From assembly GCA_028386065.3 (NCBI GenBank), contig JAKUCV010003048.1, forward strand, positions 232,423-296,422: a DNA stretch of 64,000 nucleotides, written 5' to 3'. This document shows positions 1 to 10,893 of the stretch, one piece after another. The number at the start of each line of letters is the position of its first letter. The stretch's first letter is position 1. Both the position numbers and the translations under genes were made by a program. The DNA is from Turnera subulata (Eukaryota > Streptophyta > Magnoliopsida > Malpighiales > Passifloraceae). Below the pieces are notes generated by a model. It was not told the DNA's origin. It did not search any database and was given only the letters and a program-made list of their open reading frames with translations.

Positions 1-560
1 CATGTTAGTACTGATTGTTGTATGTTGCATGCATGTCTTGTTACTCTGCTTTCCCTTCGGACCTGATCTGCACACTCTCATAATTAGATATATATTGCTC
101 ACTGAGTAGGCGACTCACATAATCGCCAACGTTGTTTTTCAGACTTTAGATAGCGTGCAGTCACACTCTTCTTTTCCCGGAGTACGGACGTGGACATCCC
201 AGCAGGTAGCCGTGCTTGTTCTCCCGGTTGGATCCGTAGTGTCGGCATGCATACTGTCTTCTCATATTTTATTCCATTTATTTCTTCCGCTGCATTGGAT
301 TTATATTGAGATGTCACTTTTGATTTTGGATTGTTTTATCGGCGGATTGCCGGGATTTACTATTGATGTTATTCGGCAGGATGCCGGGTTTGATTTGAGG
401 CTTGCTAAGCCGGTTGACTATGTTGTTATGACATCTCTTTTTATTGAGGATTTTGGATAATGTTTTTGATATTGATTTTCGTGTCCCGGGTTTCAAGGGC
501 ATTTTGGTAATTTCCTTAAGTTTTGATATTTTATTGTTAAATTGGGACACGGGTGTTTCA
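1..560 (+). mobile_element. Right end of an LTR inserted in the 5' LTR of the next element
   Basis: The segment ends with a 'gtgtcccggg...gggacacggg...gtttca' block that closely parallels the ends of the LTRs at 34639-37727 and 39183-42281. It also carries their 'ggatccgtag' and 'cttccgctgcat' blocks. At 561 the sequence switches abruptly into the middle of the chromovirus LTR; the sister LTR reads continuously through this point near 20085. The simplest reading is an LTR element inserted into that LTR, with its left part lying outside the window. The target duplication cannot be checked here. Short ORFs in this stretch look incidental. Confidence 0.7.
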
Positions 561-3012
561 TGCAGCATAGTAACTGCATAATTGAAGCTCAATTATTCAG
601 CCGCCTGTTCCTGTTATGTCTGTGATTAACCAGTATTTCGATGCCTATTTAACCTCACCTCCTCTGCATGCCTTCGCACCATCATCACCAGCTTCACCCT
701 GCAAACAAAGCAACCCATTATTCACCTTCTGCTACAAACATAAACACAACCCAGTAGAAAAACTAGAACCAGAAGAAAAAAAATAAAAAAAAAAAACAAT
801 AAATACACAACCGTAACCGACACTGCCACGTCATCATCTCTTTCCCCTCCTCTTTCTTTTTTTTCCTCCACCGTGACCAACCCCCCACCGTGAGCCACCT
901 CCACGCCGGCCGAGCCCCACCAACACCTCACGCACCCATCAACCACCTCTCTTCTCCTCCTCCTCGCTTTCGTCACCGTCGAGGCAAGCCACTGCCCTGC
1001 TGCACCGCCTCACTGCTCGGACGAAGCCGACCCGACGACGCGACGACTCGAGCTCCACCCTTCTCACGTCGCACCGCCGTCGCCCTCGTCTCCTTCCCTC
1101 CGTCACCTCGCCTTGTCAGCTGCTGCGTTGCGCCACCTCGCCTCTCCTTCTCTCCTCGCCGCTGCGCGCTCGCCGCCTCTCCTCGCCGCTGCGCGCTCGC
1201 CGGAAGCCACTACAACCCAAGGTGAGCACGGGTTGGTGACGACCCGAACTCATGACGGGCTGACCCGTTCTCTTTGGATTCGGGCGAGTTGGGTGGGCTG
1301 AAGCTAACGGGCTGGGGCTTGAGGCCTTAGGCTGCTGGTCTGGGCCTAACACGCCTGGGCTGGCTGCCTTGCTGGTCTGCTCCTGCGCCTGGGCTTTAGC
1401 TTGGGCCTTGGGCTGGGCTTGGACTTGGCCCAGTCCAGAAATAAAAAAAAAAGAAAATAAAATCTGGAATAACTTGGAAATAAAAATAATTGGTAGAAAA
1501 TATATTTTTGGGAAAAGTATATTATATAGTAAATAATAATTATTTTGGAGGAAAATAAATATGGAAAGGGTATTATCAAGGTAATAAAATACCGGAATAA
1601 TATTCGGGTATGAGTAAATATGGTATTATTTTGACACATGGATAATAAATGGCGAATGGTGATGATAATGGAAAAATCAACCCGGGGGAGTAACCGAGAC
1701 GGGTCAGTATTTATTTTTCCGGTACACAGTACTAGCATGGCATTTGCATATCACCTTATGTGTGCATATTATTTGATTGATATAGGAGTTGATAACGAGC
1801 AGTTGCTTGGGGAACCGGACTTGGAATCTAACGGACAGTTTCATAATTGAGTAATCGGCTAAGGTGAGGTTGGATAACCTTTGTTATGTTGCCTGTAATA
1901 CTTTGTGTGCTTTGTCTGATTGAACTGCTGAGATATTCTCTGTTGATTATCGATTGCTGTGATTATTGCTGTTGTGGTTATTGGACTGTGATATTAATTC
2001 TGTGGATATTATGCTAAGATTGATGCTGAACTATTGACTGTGGATAATTGAGAAATGGAAATTGGAAATTGGGAATTGGGATTGATTTGTGATGATGATA
2101 TAATTGTCACGTGAAAAGTAGTAGTACGACCCGATGGTTTGAAAATTAATTTTGGGATGCTATGGTCGGTTACCTGGTTTGGTTACTTGGTTCGGTTGGC
2201 ATGTCGATGCCTGAGGTTGGGGTATACCGAATACCCAATGGTTCGGATATACCGAATATCCGGTTGGCATGTCGATGCCTGAGGTTGGGGTATACCGAAT
2301 ACCCGGTGGTTTGGATAAACCGAATATTCGGTTTTGGGATGTGGGTCCCGGTATGGTAAGATTTGGTATGGTTCTTTGACTTGGCATCCGGAATTAATTG
2401 ATAACCTGGTACGACCCTAGCTTGTCCAGTGACGGGGGCCAAAAAGATAAAATTGGAATAATAATAAACATTCTTTTGGTCTTGGCTCAGTCTTACTAGA
2501 GTTGTGCTGTTGGTTTGCTTGTGTTTACTTTACTGTATTACGGTTGCCTGCATATCATTGTTTATCCTTCGTCGGTGAGCACTTCGGACTCACCCCTCGC
2601 CTGCGGGGTTTCACCCTGTAGGTTAAGTTGTTTCGTAGTTCAGGTACGATGTTCGATGGCTGCTGCTTTCTTCTCCACCTGACTCCGGATCCATACCTCC
2701 CCTGCATGTGCATAAAGTCTTCCGCTACTGTTCTGTTGCATATGATGCTGTATTATAATTCCGCTCCTGTGTTTGCTTGTTCATATGACTTTGGGGCTGT
2801 TTGTCTTTCTGCCTCTGTTGCTTGCTCTTTTCTCTGCTGCTGTTATATATTATGAGCTGTGAGCTGCTGAATAATGGTCCCCGTGTTGGGTGATGGTTGT
2901 TGTATTTGTTTTCCAGTTGTACATACGGGTTGTTGTAGTGTATTCCCTATCAATAAGAATAGTTTCGGCACGTGTTTACTGTGTTACGATAAATTCGGGT
3001 CGGGGCGCTTCA
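561..3012 (+). mobile_element. 5' LTR (right part) of a Tekay/Del-type Ty3-gypsy element
   Basis: The sequence is collinear with 20086-22486 with few differences and ends at the same '...gcttca' boundary, followed at once by a primer binding site. It lacks the first ~295 bp present in the 3' LTR because of the insertion ending at 560. A TATA-like 'ctattta' lies at 645-651. A GC-rich pyrimidine leader follows, then a strong splice-donor-like AAG|GTGAGC at 1219-1227 and an AT-rich stretch. The proline/arginine-rich ORFs in the leader are not credible genes. Confidence 0.88.
2198..2333. repeat. 68-bp tandem duplication inside the LTR
   Basis: Two adjacent copies begin 'ggcatgtcgatgcctgaggt' at 2198 and 2266. 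Each contains the alternating motif 'ataccgaata'. The same duplication is in the sister LTR at 21671 and 21739, so it predates insertion. Confidence 0.85.
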
Positions 3013-3032
3013 GTTTGGTAGCGGAGCAGGTA
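3013..3032 (+). promoter_or_regulatory. Primer binding site
   Basis: The sequence TTTGGTAGCGGAGC directly follows the LTR end. It resembles the common plant initiator-Met tRNA primer site TGGTATCAGAGC. Its position between the LTR and gag supports the role. Confidence 0.7.
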
Positions 3033-3138
3033 GTAGGTCACTAGGGACATAACTGTGATTGCATGATTGTTTGTTTGTGCATAAGATTTTTCACTCATGA
3101 TATGATATGCATACATATACATTCTCATATAGGTACGA

Positions 3139-4218
3139 ATGGATCCGGTTGGAGGGAATCAGCATGCTGGAGTTCATCTAGATGACGATCAGGTATCGGT
3201 AGATCAACCGCAGCAAGTTGCGGGAGGTCCGAAACACCCTGCGAATGTTCCTTTGGGAGACCCTACGCAGATGTTAAGCGTGGTAACTCAGATTCTGCAA
3301 AGGCAAGATGCCAGAGATGCCCGTATCGATGCTATGGAAGCTCGGGAACAGGAAAACCAGGGACCAGTTGAGGATCCAGTGTATATGAAGCTGGAGAAGC
3401 TTGGGGCAGAGATTTTTACTGGTGTCACTACACCACAGGATGTAGATCGGTGCCTCAGACAGATGAACAGGGTTATGCTGAGGCTGACATGCAGGAATGA
3501 CAGGTGGGCCAGATACGCCGCTGCCATGTTCCGAGGAGATGCCGTTGATTGGTGGGAGTCTACCACCAGGGACATTCCGACACCTATCACTATGCCGTGG
3601 AACCAGTTTATGGAGATATTCCGAAGGAAGTTTGTTTCTGAGGCATACCAGGATCAGCTGAGACGAGAGCTTTTGGGACTGCAACAAGGACCAGATCAGA
3701 CGGTCAATGATTATGAGATCAAGTTCAACCGCTTGTCCATCTATGCCAGTGAGTTTGTAGCTACTCCGGAGGCCAGATGTAAACATTTCTGGGATGGTCT
3801 TCGATCTGGCATCCAGACAGTCATGGGGTGCAAGGTCTATGAGACTTACCAGAACATGCTGACAGATGCCCTGAGAGCTGAGATTATTTGGCTGGGTAAT
3901 GAGAGGGAGCAACAGGAGATCCGTAAGAGGCAAGCTGCACAGAGTTCTGGGGGACAGAACAAGAGGTTCCAGACACCTACTAACCGATCAGGGTATGGAC
4001 AGAGCCGCTCTATGCCAGTGAGTCAGGGACGTGGATGGAACAACAATACCTACAACCGAGGTAGTTGTTGGACTCAGTCTGGAGGGACTTCATCGGGGGA
4101 TACTCGCCCGAGACTTCCTCTGTCTCAGGTGAGGTGCTATGAGTGTAACGAAGTTGGGCACTACCGATATGCTTGTCCCGAGTTGGGAAGATCTGGGGTA
4201 CAACACCTGCTCAGATAG
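3139..4218 (+). CDS. gag: Gypsy Gag polyprotein (frame-shifted at its C-terminus)
   Basis: This 359-residue product is the capsid/nucleocapsid protein of the chromovirus, which packages element RNA in cytoplasmic particles. Residues ~85-255 form the retrotransposon Gag core, including the [17 protein letters not shown] and [18 protein letters not shown] stretches. A CCHC zinc knuckle ([14 protein letters not shown]) lies near residues 332-345. The ATG sits 127 bp after the LTR in a good context. The frame closes at 4216 soon after the knuckle. The protease frame runs over 4173-4218 one frame away, so a single-base indel near 4190 probably disconnected Gag from Pol. Confidence 0.9.
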   Translation: MDPVGGNQHAGVHLDDDQVSVDQPQQVAGGPKHPANVPLGDPTQMLSVVTQILQRQDARDARIDAMEAREQENQGPVEDPVYMKLEKLGAEIFTGVTTPQDVDRCLRQMNRVMLRLTCRNDRWARYAAAMFRGDAVDWWESTTRDIPTPITMPWNQFMEIFRRKFVSEAYQDQLRRELLGLQQGPDQTVNDYEIKFNRLSIYASEFVATPEARCKHFWDGLRSGIQTVMGCKVYETYQNMLTDALRAEIIWLGNEREQQEIRKRQAAQSSGGQNKRFQTPTNRSGYGQSRSMPVSQGRGWNNNTYNRGSCWTQSGGTSSGDTRPRLPLSQVRCYECNEVGHYRYACPELGRSGVQHLLR

Positions 4219-5219
4219 TGCAAGCTTCAGTTGCCAGTGTTCCTAGTGGTTCTGGAGTTGGCCGAGGCCGAGGACGTGGAGCTGTTCCTGTTAGGACCCA
4301 GTCAGCCATGAAGCAGAGTACAGCAATGCCGAGAGAATTTGTTATCACCAGTGATGAGGATCGAGAGAATGTCGATGTCATAGCAGGTACTTTTACAGTC
4401 TTTGGTAGTACTGCATATACTTTGATTGATCCTGGTGCTACGCATTCTTTTGTCGTGCAAAGTTTTGCAACACAACATAACTGTACGGAAGAAAATTTAA
4501 CTTGTCCGATGAGGGTCAGGTTACCTGCGGGTATAGTGGTCAGATTAACCCGTGTGTGCAGAGCCGTTTCTCTTTTGTATGACAATGAGGTTTTTCTTAC
4601 ATGGTTGGTTGTGATGAACATGGGAGGTTTCGATATCATTCTGGGGATGGACTGGTTGTCGAGGTACAGTGCTTTGGTAAACTATCGAACCAAAGAAGTG
4701 CTGTTGACTTCCGATGGTGGACGACAGGTTTTGTTGACAGGTATTGGAAGAGTTGCTACTACTTGTAGTATCTCTGCTAACCAGGATGTCAGAATTAAGC
4801 CGCATGGTCCAGCTGCCTTGTTGACTCATGTCAAGGGTGAAGACGTTCAGACTCCGATTTTGGGAGACATCATAGTTGTCAGAGAGTTTTCAGATGTGTT
4901 TCCAAAGGATTTACCAGGGTTGCCACCTGACAAAGAAGTTGAGTACATCATCGACTTGATGCCGGGAGTGACACTTATATCGATGGCACCGTACTGGATG
5001 GCACCAACAGAGCTTCAGGAATTGAAGAAACAGTTAGATGAGCTGTTAGAGAAAGGTTTCATCAGACTTAGTACATCACCTTGGGGATCACCAGTTCTGT
5101 TTGTGAAGAAGAAAGATGGTAGTTTGCGGATGTGTGTGGACTACAGACAGTTGAACAAAGTGACGGTGAAGAACAAGTATCCGCTTCCCAAGATTAATGA
5201 TCTTTTCGATCAGTTATAG
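4173..5219 (+). pseudogene. pol: Gypsy Pol, first segment: protease and N-terminal reverse transcriptase
   Basis: The aspartic protease active site is present as [12 protein letters not shown] about 90 residues in; chromoviruses usually have D-[ST]-G-A, so DPGA is a degenerate form. The RT palm start follows: an [13 protein letters not shown] linker, [20 protein letters not shown] and [17 protein letters not shown]. The frame stops with TAG at 5217-5219, where the family has Gln (CAG to TAG), in the middle of RT. The apparent start at 4173 is not a true start, because the segment is a continuation of Gag after a frameshift. It cannot make a complete polymerase. Confidence 0.9.
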
Positions 5220-5552
5220 GGAGCTACCATGTTTTCCAAGATTGATCTTTGGTCTGGATATCATCAAGTCAAGATTGCAGAGAAGGACATACCGAAAACA
5301 ACCTTCCGCACTCGGTATGGTCACTTTGAGTTCACAGTGGTTCCTTTTGGCTCGACCAAAGCTCCTGTAGTTTTCATGTGCTTGATGCACTTGGTCTTGA
5401 ACGAGTTCTTGGATAAGCTCGTGGTAGTCTTCATCGACGATATTCTGATATACTCCAAGAACAGGGAAGAACATGAAGAGCACCTGAGGGTAGTACTGCA
5501 GAGGTTGCGAGAGAAAGAGTTGTATGCCAATTTCAGCAAATGCGAGTTCTAG
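5220..5552 (+). pseudogene. pol: Gypsy Pol, second segment: RT palm with catalytic FIDD
   Basis: This continues the RT in the same frame after the TAG at 5217. It shows [13 protein letters not shown], then [18 protein letters not shown], then the catalytic FIDDILIYS motif (the Ty3-gypsy form of the YXDD box), then NFSKCEF. It ends with a second nonsense codon, TAG at 5550-5552, where the family has Trp (TGG to TAG). The catalytic aspartates are intact, so decay is by isolated nonsense changes and not by loss of motifs. Confidence 0.92.
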
Positions 5553-6671
5553 CTTGAAGAAGTTGCATTCCTTGGACATGTTGTATCCGAGGATGGGATT
5601 AAGGTTGACCCTGCCAAAGTAAAAGCTGTTCTAGAGTGGGAGCCGCCCAAGACGGTACCAGAAATCAGAAGTTTTCTTGGTCTTGCAGGATATTACCGGA
5701 GATTCATCGAGGGTTTTTCTTTGATAGCTAGTCCTATGACCAAACTGTTGAAGAAAGATCAAGCATTTGTTTGGAGTGAATCCTGCCAGAAGAGTTTTGA
5801 CGAACTGAAGAAGAAGTTGACATCAGCGTCAGTTTTGACAGTACCTAAGCCAGGAGTGGAGTACGTGCTGTTTTGCGATGCTTCAGGTCTTGGTTTGGGA
5901 GCAGTTTTGATGCAAGAAGGCCGAGTGATTGCCGATACTTCGAGACAGTTGAGACCGCATGAGAAGAATTATCCGACACATGATTTAGAGATGGCCGTAG
6001 TGACCCTTTCTTTGAAGATTTGGCGACATTACCTGTTTGGAGAGAGATGCCGGATCTTCACAGATCATAAGAGTCTCAAGTACATCATGACTCAGAAGGA
6101 GCTTAACCTACGACAGAGACGTTGGGTTGAGTTGCTGAATGATTATGATTGTACTATTGAGTATCACCCTGGAAAAGCTAATGTTGTAGCTGATGCTCTG
6201 AGCCGGAGACAACCAGAAGATGCTTCCACGACCTACTCGATATCCTTCCTTTTCGAGTTAAGGGAAATGGGAGTTGATTTGTCAGTTGATGAGACAGGAG
6301 CTTTGTTGACATATATTGAAGTCAAGTCTAACTTGAGGGGCTGGATTGTGGAACTACAAGATGGAGATCCCGACCTGATCAAGCTGAAGGAAGCAGCCCG
6401 CAGTGGAAAGGAAGATAAGTTTCACATAGCCAAGGATAGTGCACTGCTGCTGGGAAAACGTCTATGTGTACCCAGTGTTGGTGACCTGTGCAGTCAGATT
6501 CTAGAAGAAGGACATATGACGCCGTATGCTATGCATCCCGGGAGCACCAAGATGTATCAGAATTTGAGGAGTCAATATTGGTGGCCACGCATGAAGAAGG
6601 ATGTAGCAGAATATATTGCTAAGTGTATCACCTGTCAGCAAGTGAAAGTTGAGCATCAGGCTCCAGCGGGA
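5553..6671 (+). pseudogene. pol: Gypsy Pol, third segment: RT thumb, RNase H and integrase zinc domain
   Basis: The order is RT thumb ([35 protein letters not shown]), RNase H ([33 protein letters not shown]) and the start of integrase with its HHCC zinc-binding fold ([13 protein letters not shown]...CITCQQVKV). The reading continues to APAG at 6671, where the SIRE-type copia element begins. The same integrase resumes after 18652 in the same orientation. The CGGGA at 6667-6671 is the left copy of the target duplication. Confidence 0.93.
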
Positions 6672-7215
6672 TGTTAGAACAATAGCCCTACGCTAGAGGG
6701 GGAGGGGGGTGAATAGCGTTTATCGGATTAAAAAGAAATAAGCAGGAAATAAATGGGGAGTTTAAAAATTGAAGGACACAAACAATTTATCCTGGTTCAC
6801 ACACACACTACTTGTGTGGCTAATCCAGTCCTTCAAGAGACTCTCTTGAAGATTCCACTATCTATGTTAAGCTTACGGGTGCTTAACAAACCGTTTACAA
6901 CCTAGAGTTCTAGTCACAAGAAACTCTAATCTCCTGCTTGAAGATACCTCACTTCAAGACTTCTCACACAAGAAGATATTCCCTCTTCCTATGAATCTCA
7001 ACAAGGGAATTAACCTCCCTTAGAGTGTATAACAACACAATCACTCAAACAAAGGCTCTCACAAGAGTAGATATGAGTTACAGAATTTAAGCTCAAAAAG
7101 GCAACTCTCAATCCTCAAAGCATATTGGCTCAATTAGGATTTGTAATGTATCAATGAATGGATAGCATGAATGTAGAGAGCTGATTAGTTACTTAATCAG
7201 AGCTGAAAATGCTCA

Positions 7216-7223
7216 ATTTATAG
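7216..7223 (-). promoter_or_regulatory. Putative TATA box of the SIRE LTR
   Basis: On the - strand the sequence reads gaGCTATAAATtg. It lies about 95 bp downstream, in element sense, of the last palindrome pair. The same box is at 17639-17646 in the other LTR. It would place the U3/R border near 7190. Confidence 0.55.
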
Positions 7224-7318
7224 CTCTGAAAAGTTATGGAGCCGTTTGAAATGCACTCAAAAAAACAGCTTTAATCAAAACATAGTGGGTGCTAAAAAGT
7301 TGTCAGAAATAACGGCTC

Positions 7319-7931
7319 AACATCGATGTTTAAAAGTACAACATCGATGTTTTGTCCAGTAATTTGAATTATTGGACTAGCGGTAACTAAAACATCGATG
7401 TTCTCCAACCCAATATCGATGTTATTTTGATTCTGTGAAAAATCCTTTAAAGCATCATGTGAAGAACATCGATGTTTTATAAACCAACATCGATGTTATT
7501 TTGCTTCTGTGAAAATGAGATTAAAACTGATCATTGAAGAACATCGATGTTTAGTTTTACAACATCGATGTTATTTTGCTTCTGTGAACAAGAGTTAAAG
7601 ATCTAATTTGAAGAACATCGATGTTCTAAATCCAACATCGATGTTATTTTGCTTCTGTGAAAAACGATTAAAACTGACCATTATAGAACATCGATGTTGA
7701 CACAAAGAACATCGATGTTGTGATTGTTTTCAAATGCAACGGTCTTTAGAACATCGATGTTATGGATTCTAACATCGATGTTGTTTGCCTACTGCCAGTT
7801 TTTGAAAAAATGGTTGAAGCCAAGAACATCGATGTTTGGGATTCCAACATCGATGTTCTGAGCCTACTGCTTGTTTTGAAGACTTTTTCAAAGGCAGGAA
7901 CATCGATGTGTAAATCCACAACATCGATGTT
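7319..7931. repeat. Array of nine paired 12-bp palindromes AACATCGATGTT in U3
   Basis: Eighteen sites start at 7319/7340, 7391/7412, 7465/7486, 7540/7561, 7614/7634, 7687/7708, 7750/7771, 7825/7846 and 7899/7920. Two are one-base variants (7412, 7899). Start-to-start spacing within a pair is 21 bp in eight pairs and 20 bp in one. Pair-to-pair spacing is 72-75 bp except once (63). The DNA between pairs is partly repeated ('ttttgcttctgtgaa'). The array is duplicated in the other LTR from 17742. Confidence 0.97.
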
Positions 7932-8229
7932 CATGGCTGGAAAATCATTTTTATGCTTGGAAATATGTTATGTGATGGATGAGCAAAATTCATCTTATTT
8001 TGAGCCAATGTCCTAGAAGAGTTGAGTGTTATACCTTGTACAATTTATGAATCTAACTCTTCTTGCTTGGCTCTTCAATCTTGTGCTCATTCACTTTGAT
8101 CCTTTGCTCTTGAATGGTTTCTTTGACTTGAGGATTGATTTGCCTTCATTTCAATTCATTTCTTTTTGCTTCCTGAATAGTTTGTCAATATCAAAACCTA
8201 TAAGAAGCAAGGAGACATTAGTTCCAACA

Positions 8230-8245
8230 ATTTCCCCCTTTTTGA
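8230..8245 (-). other. Polypurine tract of the SIRE element
   Basis: On the - strand this reads AAAAAGGGGGAAAT and directly abuts the 3' LTR. It is the expected plus-strand primer for reverse transcription. Confidence 0.85.
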
Positions 8246-8534
8246 TAATGACAAACAATTTGAAAGTATATGCTAAGGAGTTAGTATATGCCAAGTTTTT
8301 TAAAAAATTGTCAAAGTGAGGTTTAATTCCTCCTAACTTCAATTCCCCCTAACTTGATGCATATACTTATTCTTTTAACCTATGATTCCCCCTTTAATGC
8401 ATATACTATATACTTTCTGTGATTTTTCTCCCTTTTGTCATTAGCAAAAAGAAATGGCGAAGGCAAAGCATTTAATTAAATTGAAAAACAACACATAAAA
8501 CATAAACATAAGTTAATAATTAAGAACAATGGTC

Positions 8535-9740
8535 CTAGTTCCCATCATCGTCCTCATCCTCATCATCGGCAGCCTCTTCCTCATCATCTTCCTCCTCTAC
8601 TTCCATTGGGTCAAAATCTTCATCATCATCATCACCTTCAAAGTTGAAACCTTGAAAGGTTGTGTGATATGGTGGCGGAACATAGTTGACATGAGCAAAA
8701 TAGGCACGCAGGTCATGTCCTTGCCTTTGTACCTCCAAGTCGATTCTGTCAATGGACCCTCCCAAGCTACAGAGAGTGGCGGCAATCGAGTCAAGTGTAG
8801 CGGCAGGAGCTTGAGGAGCGGGAGCTGGAAGAGCAAGTAGTTGAGGAACTGCTTCTTGTGCAGGCCTCGGGACTTCCTCAGATGGGCTCTTGTGAAAAGT
8901 GGCATCGTTAATTGCCCAAAGTTTGGAGTGAGGAGTTTGAGATCCTTCAAAGGGAGTCAGTCCTGCACTCAAACAAATATACACAACCAAAAAAGCATAG
9001 GGAAGGGGATGGTCGTTGGAAGTGTGCTCGGCCATGTGCATGAGCACAAATCGTGCCCAATTGATCGGAGCTCCATGAATAATGGCGTGCAGGACTTTTT
9101 CCTCCTCAATTGTGAAGTTGGTGTGATTACTGGCCCGAGGTTTGATCACCCGAGTAAGCAAATAGAAAAGCACTCTGTACTCCAGGTTGATTGAGTGAAT
9201 GGTTGGCCGATTGGAACGATTACGGCGCACTTCAGTGAAACCAAGATCAGACAGCAGCTGGGTTTCATGGAGAGTGAGGAAATGATCGCCGCCATATGTC
9301 ACGATGTCATGGCCTTGATCAGGTAGGCCTTCAATCTGTCCGAACTGCTTCAGTGTCACCTGAAAACGTCTCCCATTAACACTGGCAGAGAGGACATCAC
9401 CATCACGGTGAAGGATAGTGTAGAAAGTGCGGATGTAGTCCGGATTGAAGTGGTAGTGCTTCCGGGTCACAAAATCCCAGAGACGGGATTCCCGTAAGTG
9501 GCGTTCAAGGTTGGCAAATTGCTTCCTCTGTGGGTAATCTTCTGGAAGAAACCGAGGAGAAGCGATGGCTCGGTTTGTGTAGAAGGATTTGTAGTGTGTG
9601 AGCTCATCTTTGGAACTAAACCAAATTTCTGAATTTGGCACAGAGAATTTGGAAGTAGCACTTGCAGACCCACCCTTTTTCTTGGATTGATGTTCATGGG
9701 CAACTTGCTTGCCTTTGAAACTACGTTTGTCACCAGCCAT
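8535..9740 (-). CDS. Extra ORF in the envelope position: putative plant transposon protein domain with acidic tail
   Basis: This is an uninterrupted 401-residue ORF between pol and the 3' LTR. Residues 1-30 are basic (KRSFKGKQ, QSKKKGG). Residues ~45-260 resemble the putative plant transposon protein domain (Transposase_32 type as I recall it), with FYTILHRDGD, VNGRRFQVTLKQFG, EGLPDQG, a VLHAIIHGAPINWARFVL segment and PLPYAFLVVYICLSAGLTPF. A proline/alanine-rich linker follows, then a very acidic C-terminus of Asp/Glu runs over the last ~45 residues. I see no signal peptide and no convincing transmembrane anchor, so it is not a classical envelope. SIRE-type elements commonly carry an ORF here; its function is unknown. 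The ATG at 9740 is the first in frame. Confidence 0.85.
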   Translation of the reverse strand: MAGDKRSFKGKQVAHEHQSKKKGGSASATSKFSVPNSEIWFSSKDELTHYKSFYTNRAIASPRFLPEDYPQRKQFANLERHLRESRLWDFVTRKHYHFNPDYIRTFYTILHRDGDVLSASVNGRRFQVTLKQFGQIEGLPDQGHDIVTYGGDHFLTLHETQLLSDLGFTEVRRNRSNRPTIHSINLEYRVLFYLLTRVIKPRASNHTNFTIEEEKVLHAIIHGAPINWARFVLMHMAEHTSNDHPLPYAFLVVYICLSAGLTPFEGSQTPHSKLWAINDATFHKSPSEEVPRPAQEAVPQLLALPAPAPQAPAATLDSIAATLCSLGGSIDRIDLEVQRQGHDLRAYFAHVNYVPPPYHTTFQGFNFEGDDDDEDFDPMEVEEEDDEEEAADDEDEDDDGN

Positions 9741-9958
9741 TGTGGGAGGAAGAAATTAAGGGAGATTTGTTGTTTGAGTGTATAAAAAAGAAGCAAAAAA
9801 ATAAAAAAGATTTGCAGGAATTGAGAAAGATGGATGTGAATACAGAAATGGTGAGAGAAGTGGTAGTGAGGAGAAAAGGACCACGGCTGTATAGTAAGGC
9901 TCAGAAAAGTAGCCGTTGCAACGTCCCAACGGCTATTTTTTTTGAAAAATATCCATTA

Positions 9959-10339
9959 AACATCGATGTTGGCTTATAAAACATCGATGTTTGATGATGC
10001 TCAGTCAGCTAAACATCGATTTTCAGAACATAACATCGATGTTTTCAACGGTTGGCCGATAAACCCGAATAGCGCAACGGCTATATTTTTGAAACTGCAA
10101 CGGTTCAAACATCGATGTTGGTCCTCAATACATCGATGTTTTGGACCTTCGGAAATTTAGACAAATTAAATGAAATGGTGCAAACATCGATGTTGGATGA
10201 CTAAACATCGATGTTTCAGCGAAAGTTTTGAAGACTTACCTGAACATCGATGTTGTGATACGCAACATCGATGTTTTGAGCATTCGGCCAGTCGCGAATT
10301 CCATCCAACATCGATGTTGGTAAGGACAACATCGATGTT
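9959..10339. repeat. Second cluster of paired AACATCGATGTT palindromes
   Basis: Six pairs start at 9959/9980, 10012/10032, 10108/10129, 10183/10204, 10243/10264 and 10307/10328. Two single sites are variants (10012, 10129). Spacing inside pairs is again 21 bp, once 20. The cluster lies in the non-coding gap between the extra ORF and pol, upstream of the antisense gene. A further pair is at 11931/11951. Confidence 0.95.
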
Positions 10340-10884
10340 TCTCAGTGTGCGCAGTAGAGTCCTTTTTGTTCAACCTTGTTTGTGATCCGAAATGAGGTGT
10401 ATCTGCAAGACAGAGTTAGTAAAGCCTCGGGTGCTCGAGTTAGTAACAAAAAGATACAAGCTTTATTAGATAGAAACATATGCAACAAATTTAAGACGTA
10501 GTAAGGAAGCCTCTCTGCCACCAAGAAACATTTTCTCCTTGTCGTAAATGCATCGGGCTCGAGAAAATGTCTTGTCAGTTGGACTTTGGTTGCCTCTGAT
10601 GCCCAACTAATCAGACAGTAAATCCCCGTGATGAATCAATAATGCATTTCTGGCCTGGATTTTCAACAAAGCAGATGCTTGATTATCTGTAAAAGTGGAT
10701 GTTAGTAATAAATGAATTGGCAAGTGTCTCAAAAAGAAGATTCTTGAAAAGCGGAGCAGTTTGGAGGGGCCTTCGTCTGAAGATTTTTCAAAGATGGGTA
10801 GGGGTCACCTCCGAAACAAGCTCGGGACATTCCAGAATTCGGTAGGGGTCACCTTCTGAGAGAAGAAGCAATATAGTTGTGTTT

Positions 10885-10893
10885 CTATAAATA
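10885..10893 (+). promoter_or_regulatory. TATA box of antisense gene copy 1
   Basis: The sequence ttCTATAAATAggca lies 96 bp before the ATG at 10981. Equivalent boxes precede copies 2 and 3, with 'CTATAAAa.GGca' shared with copy 2. An A-rich leader follows. Confidence 0.6.

Larger units (their letters stand above)
6672..8229 (-). mobile_element. 3' LTR of the SIRE-type copia element
   Basis: It is 1,558 bp and in element orientation runs from TGTTGGAACT (8229) to TTCTAACA (6672). It matches 17099-18652 with scattered point differences. The U3 carries the paired-palindrome array (7319-7931) immediately upstream of a TATA box (reverse complement of 7216-7223). Small ORFs with repeated TSM or NID residues are translations of the array and not genes. 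Confidence 0.95.

Noticed and set aside
2160..2442. Small ORFs over the 68-bp duplication
   Set aside because: They depend on the tandem repeat and on LTR sequence and have no domain.
7319..7931. CRISPR-like array (short palindromic repeats with spacers)
   Set aside because: Repeats are 12 bp, come in close pairs, lie in both LTRs of a plant retrotransposon, and the spacers are partly repeated. There are no cas genes and the DNA is eukaryotic.
8535..9740. Retroviral-type envelope protein
   Set aside because: The position is right, but there is no signal peptide, no convincing membrane anchor, and the domain resembles a plant transposon protein.
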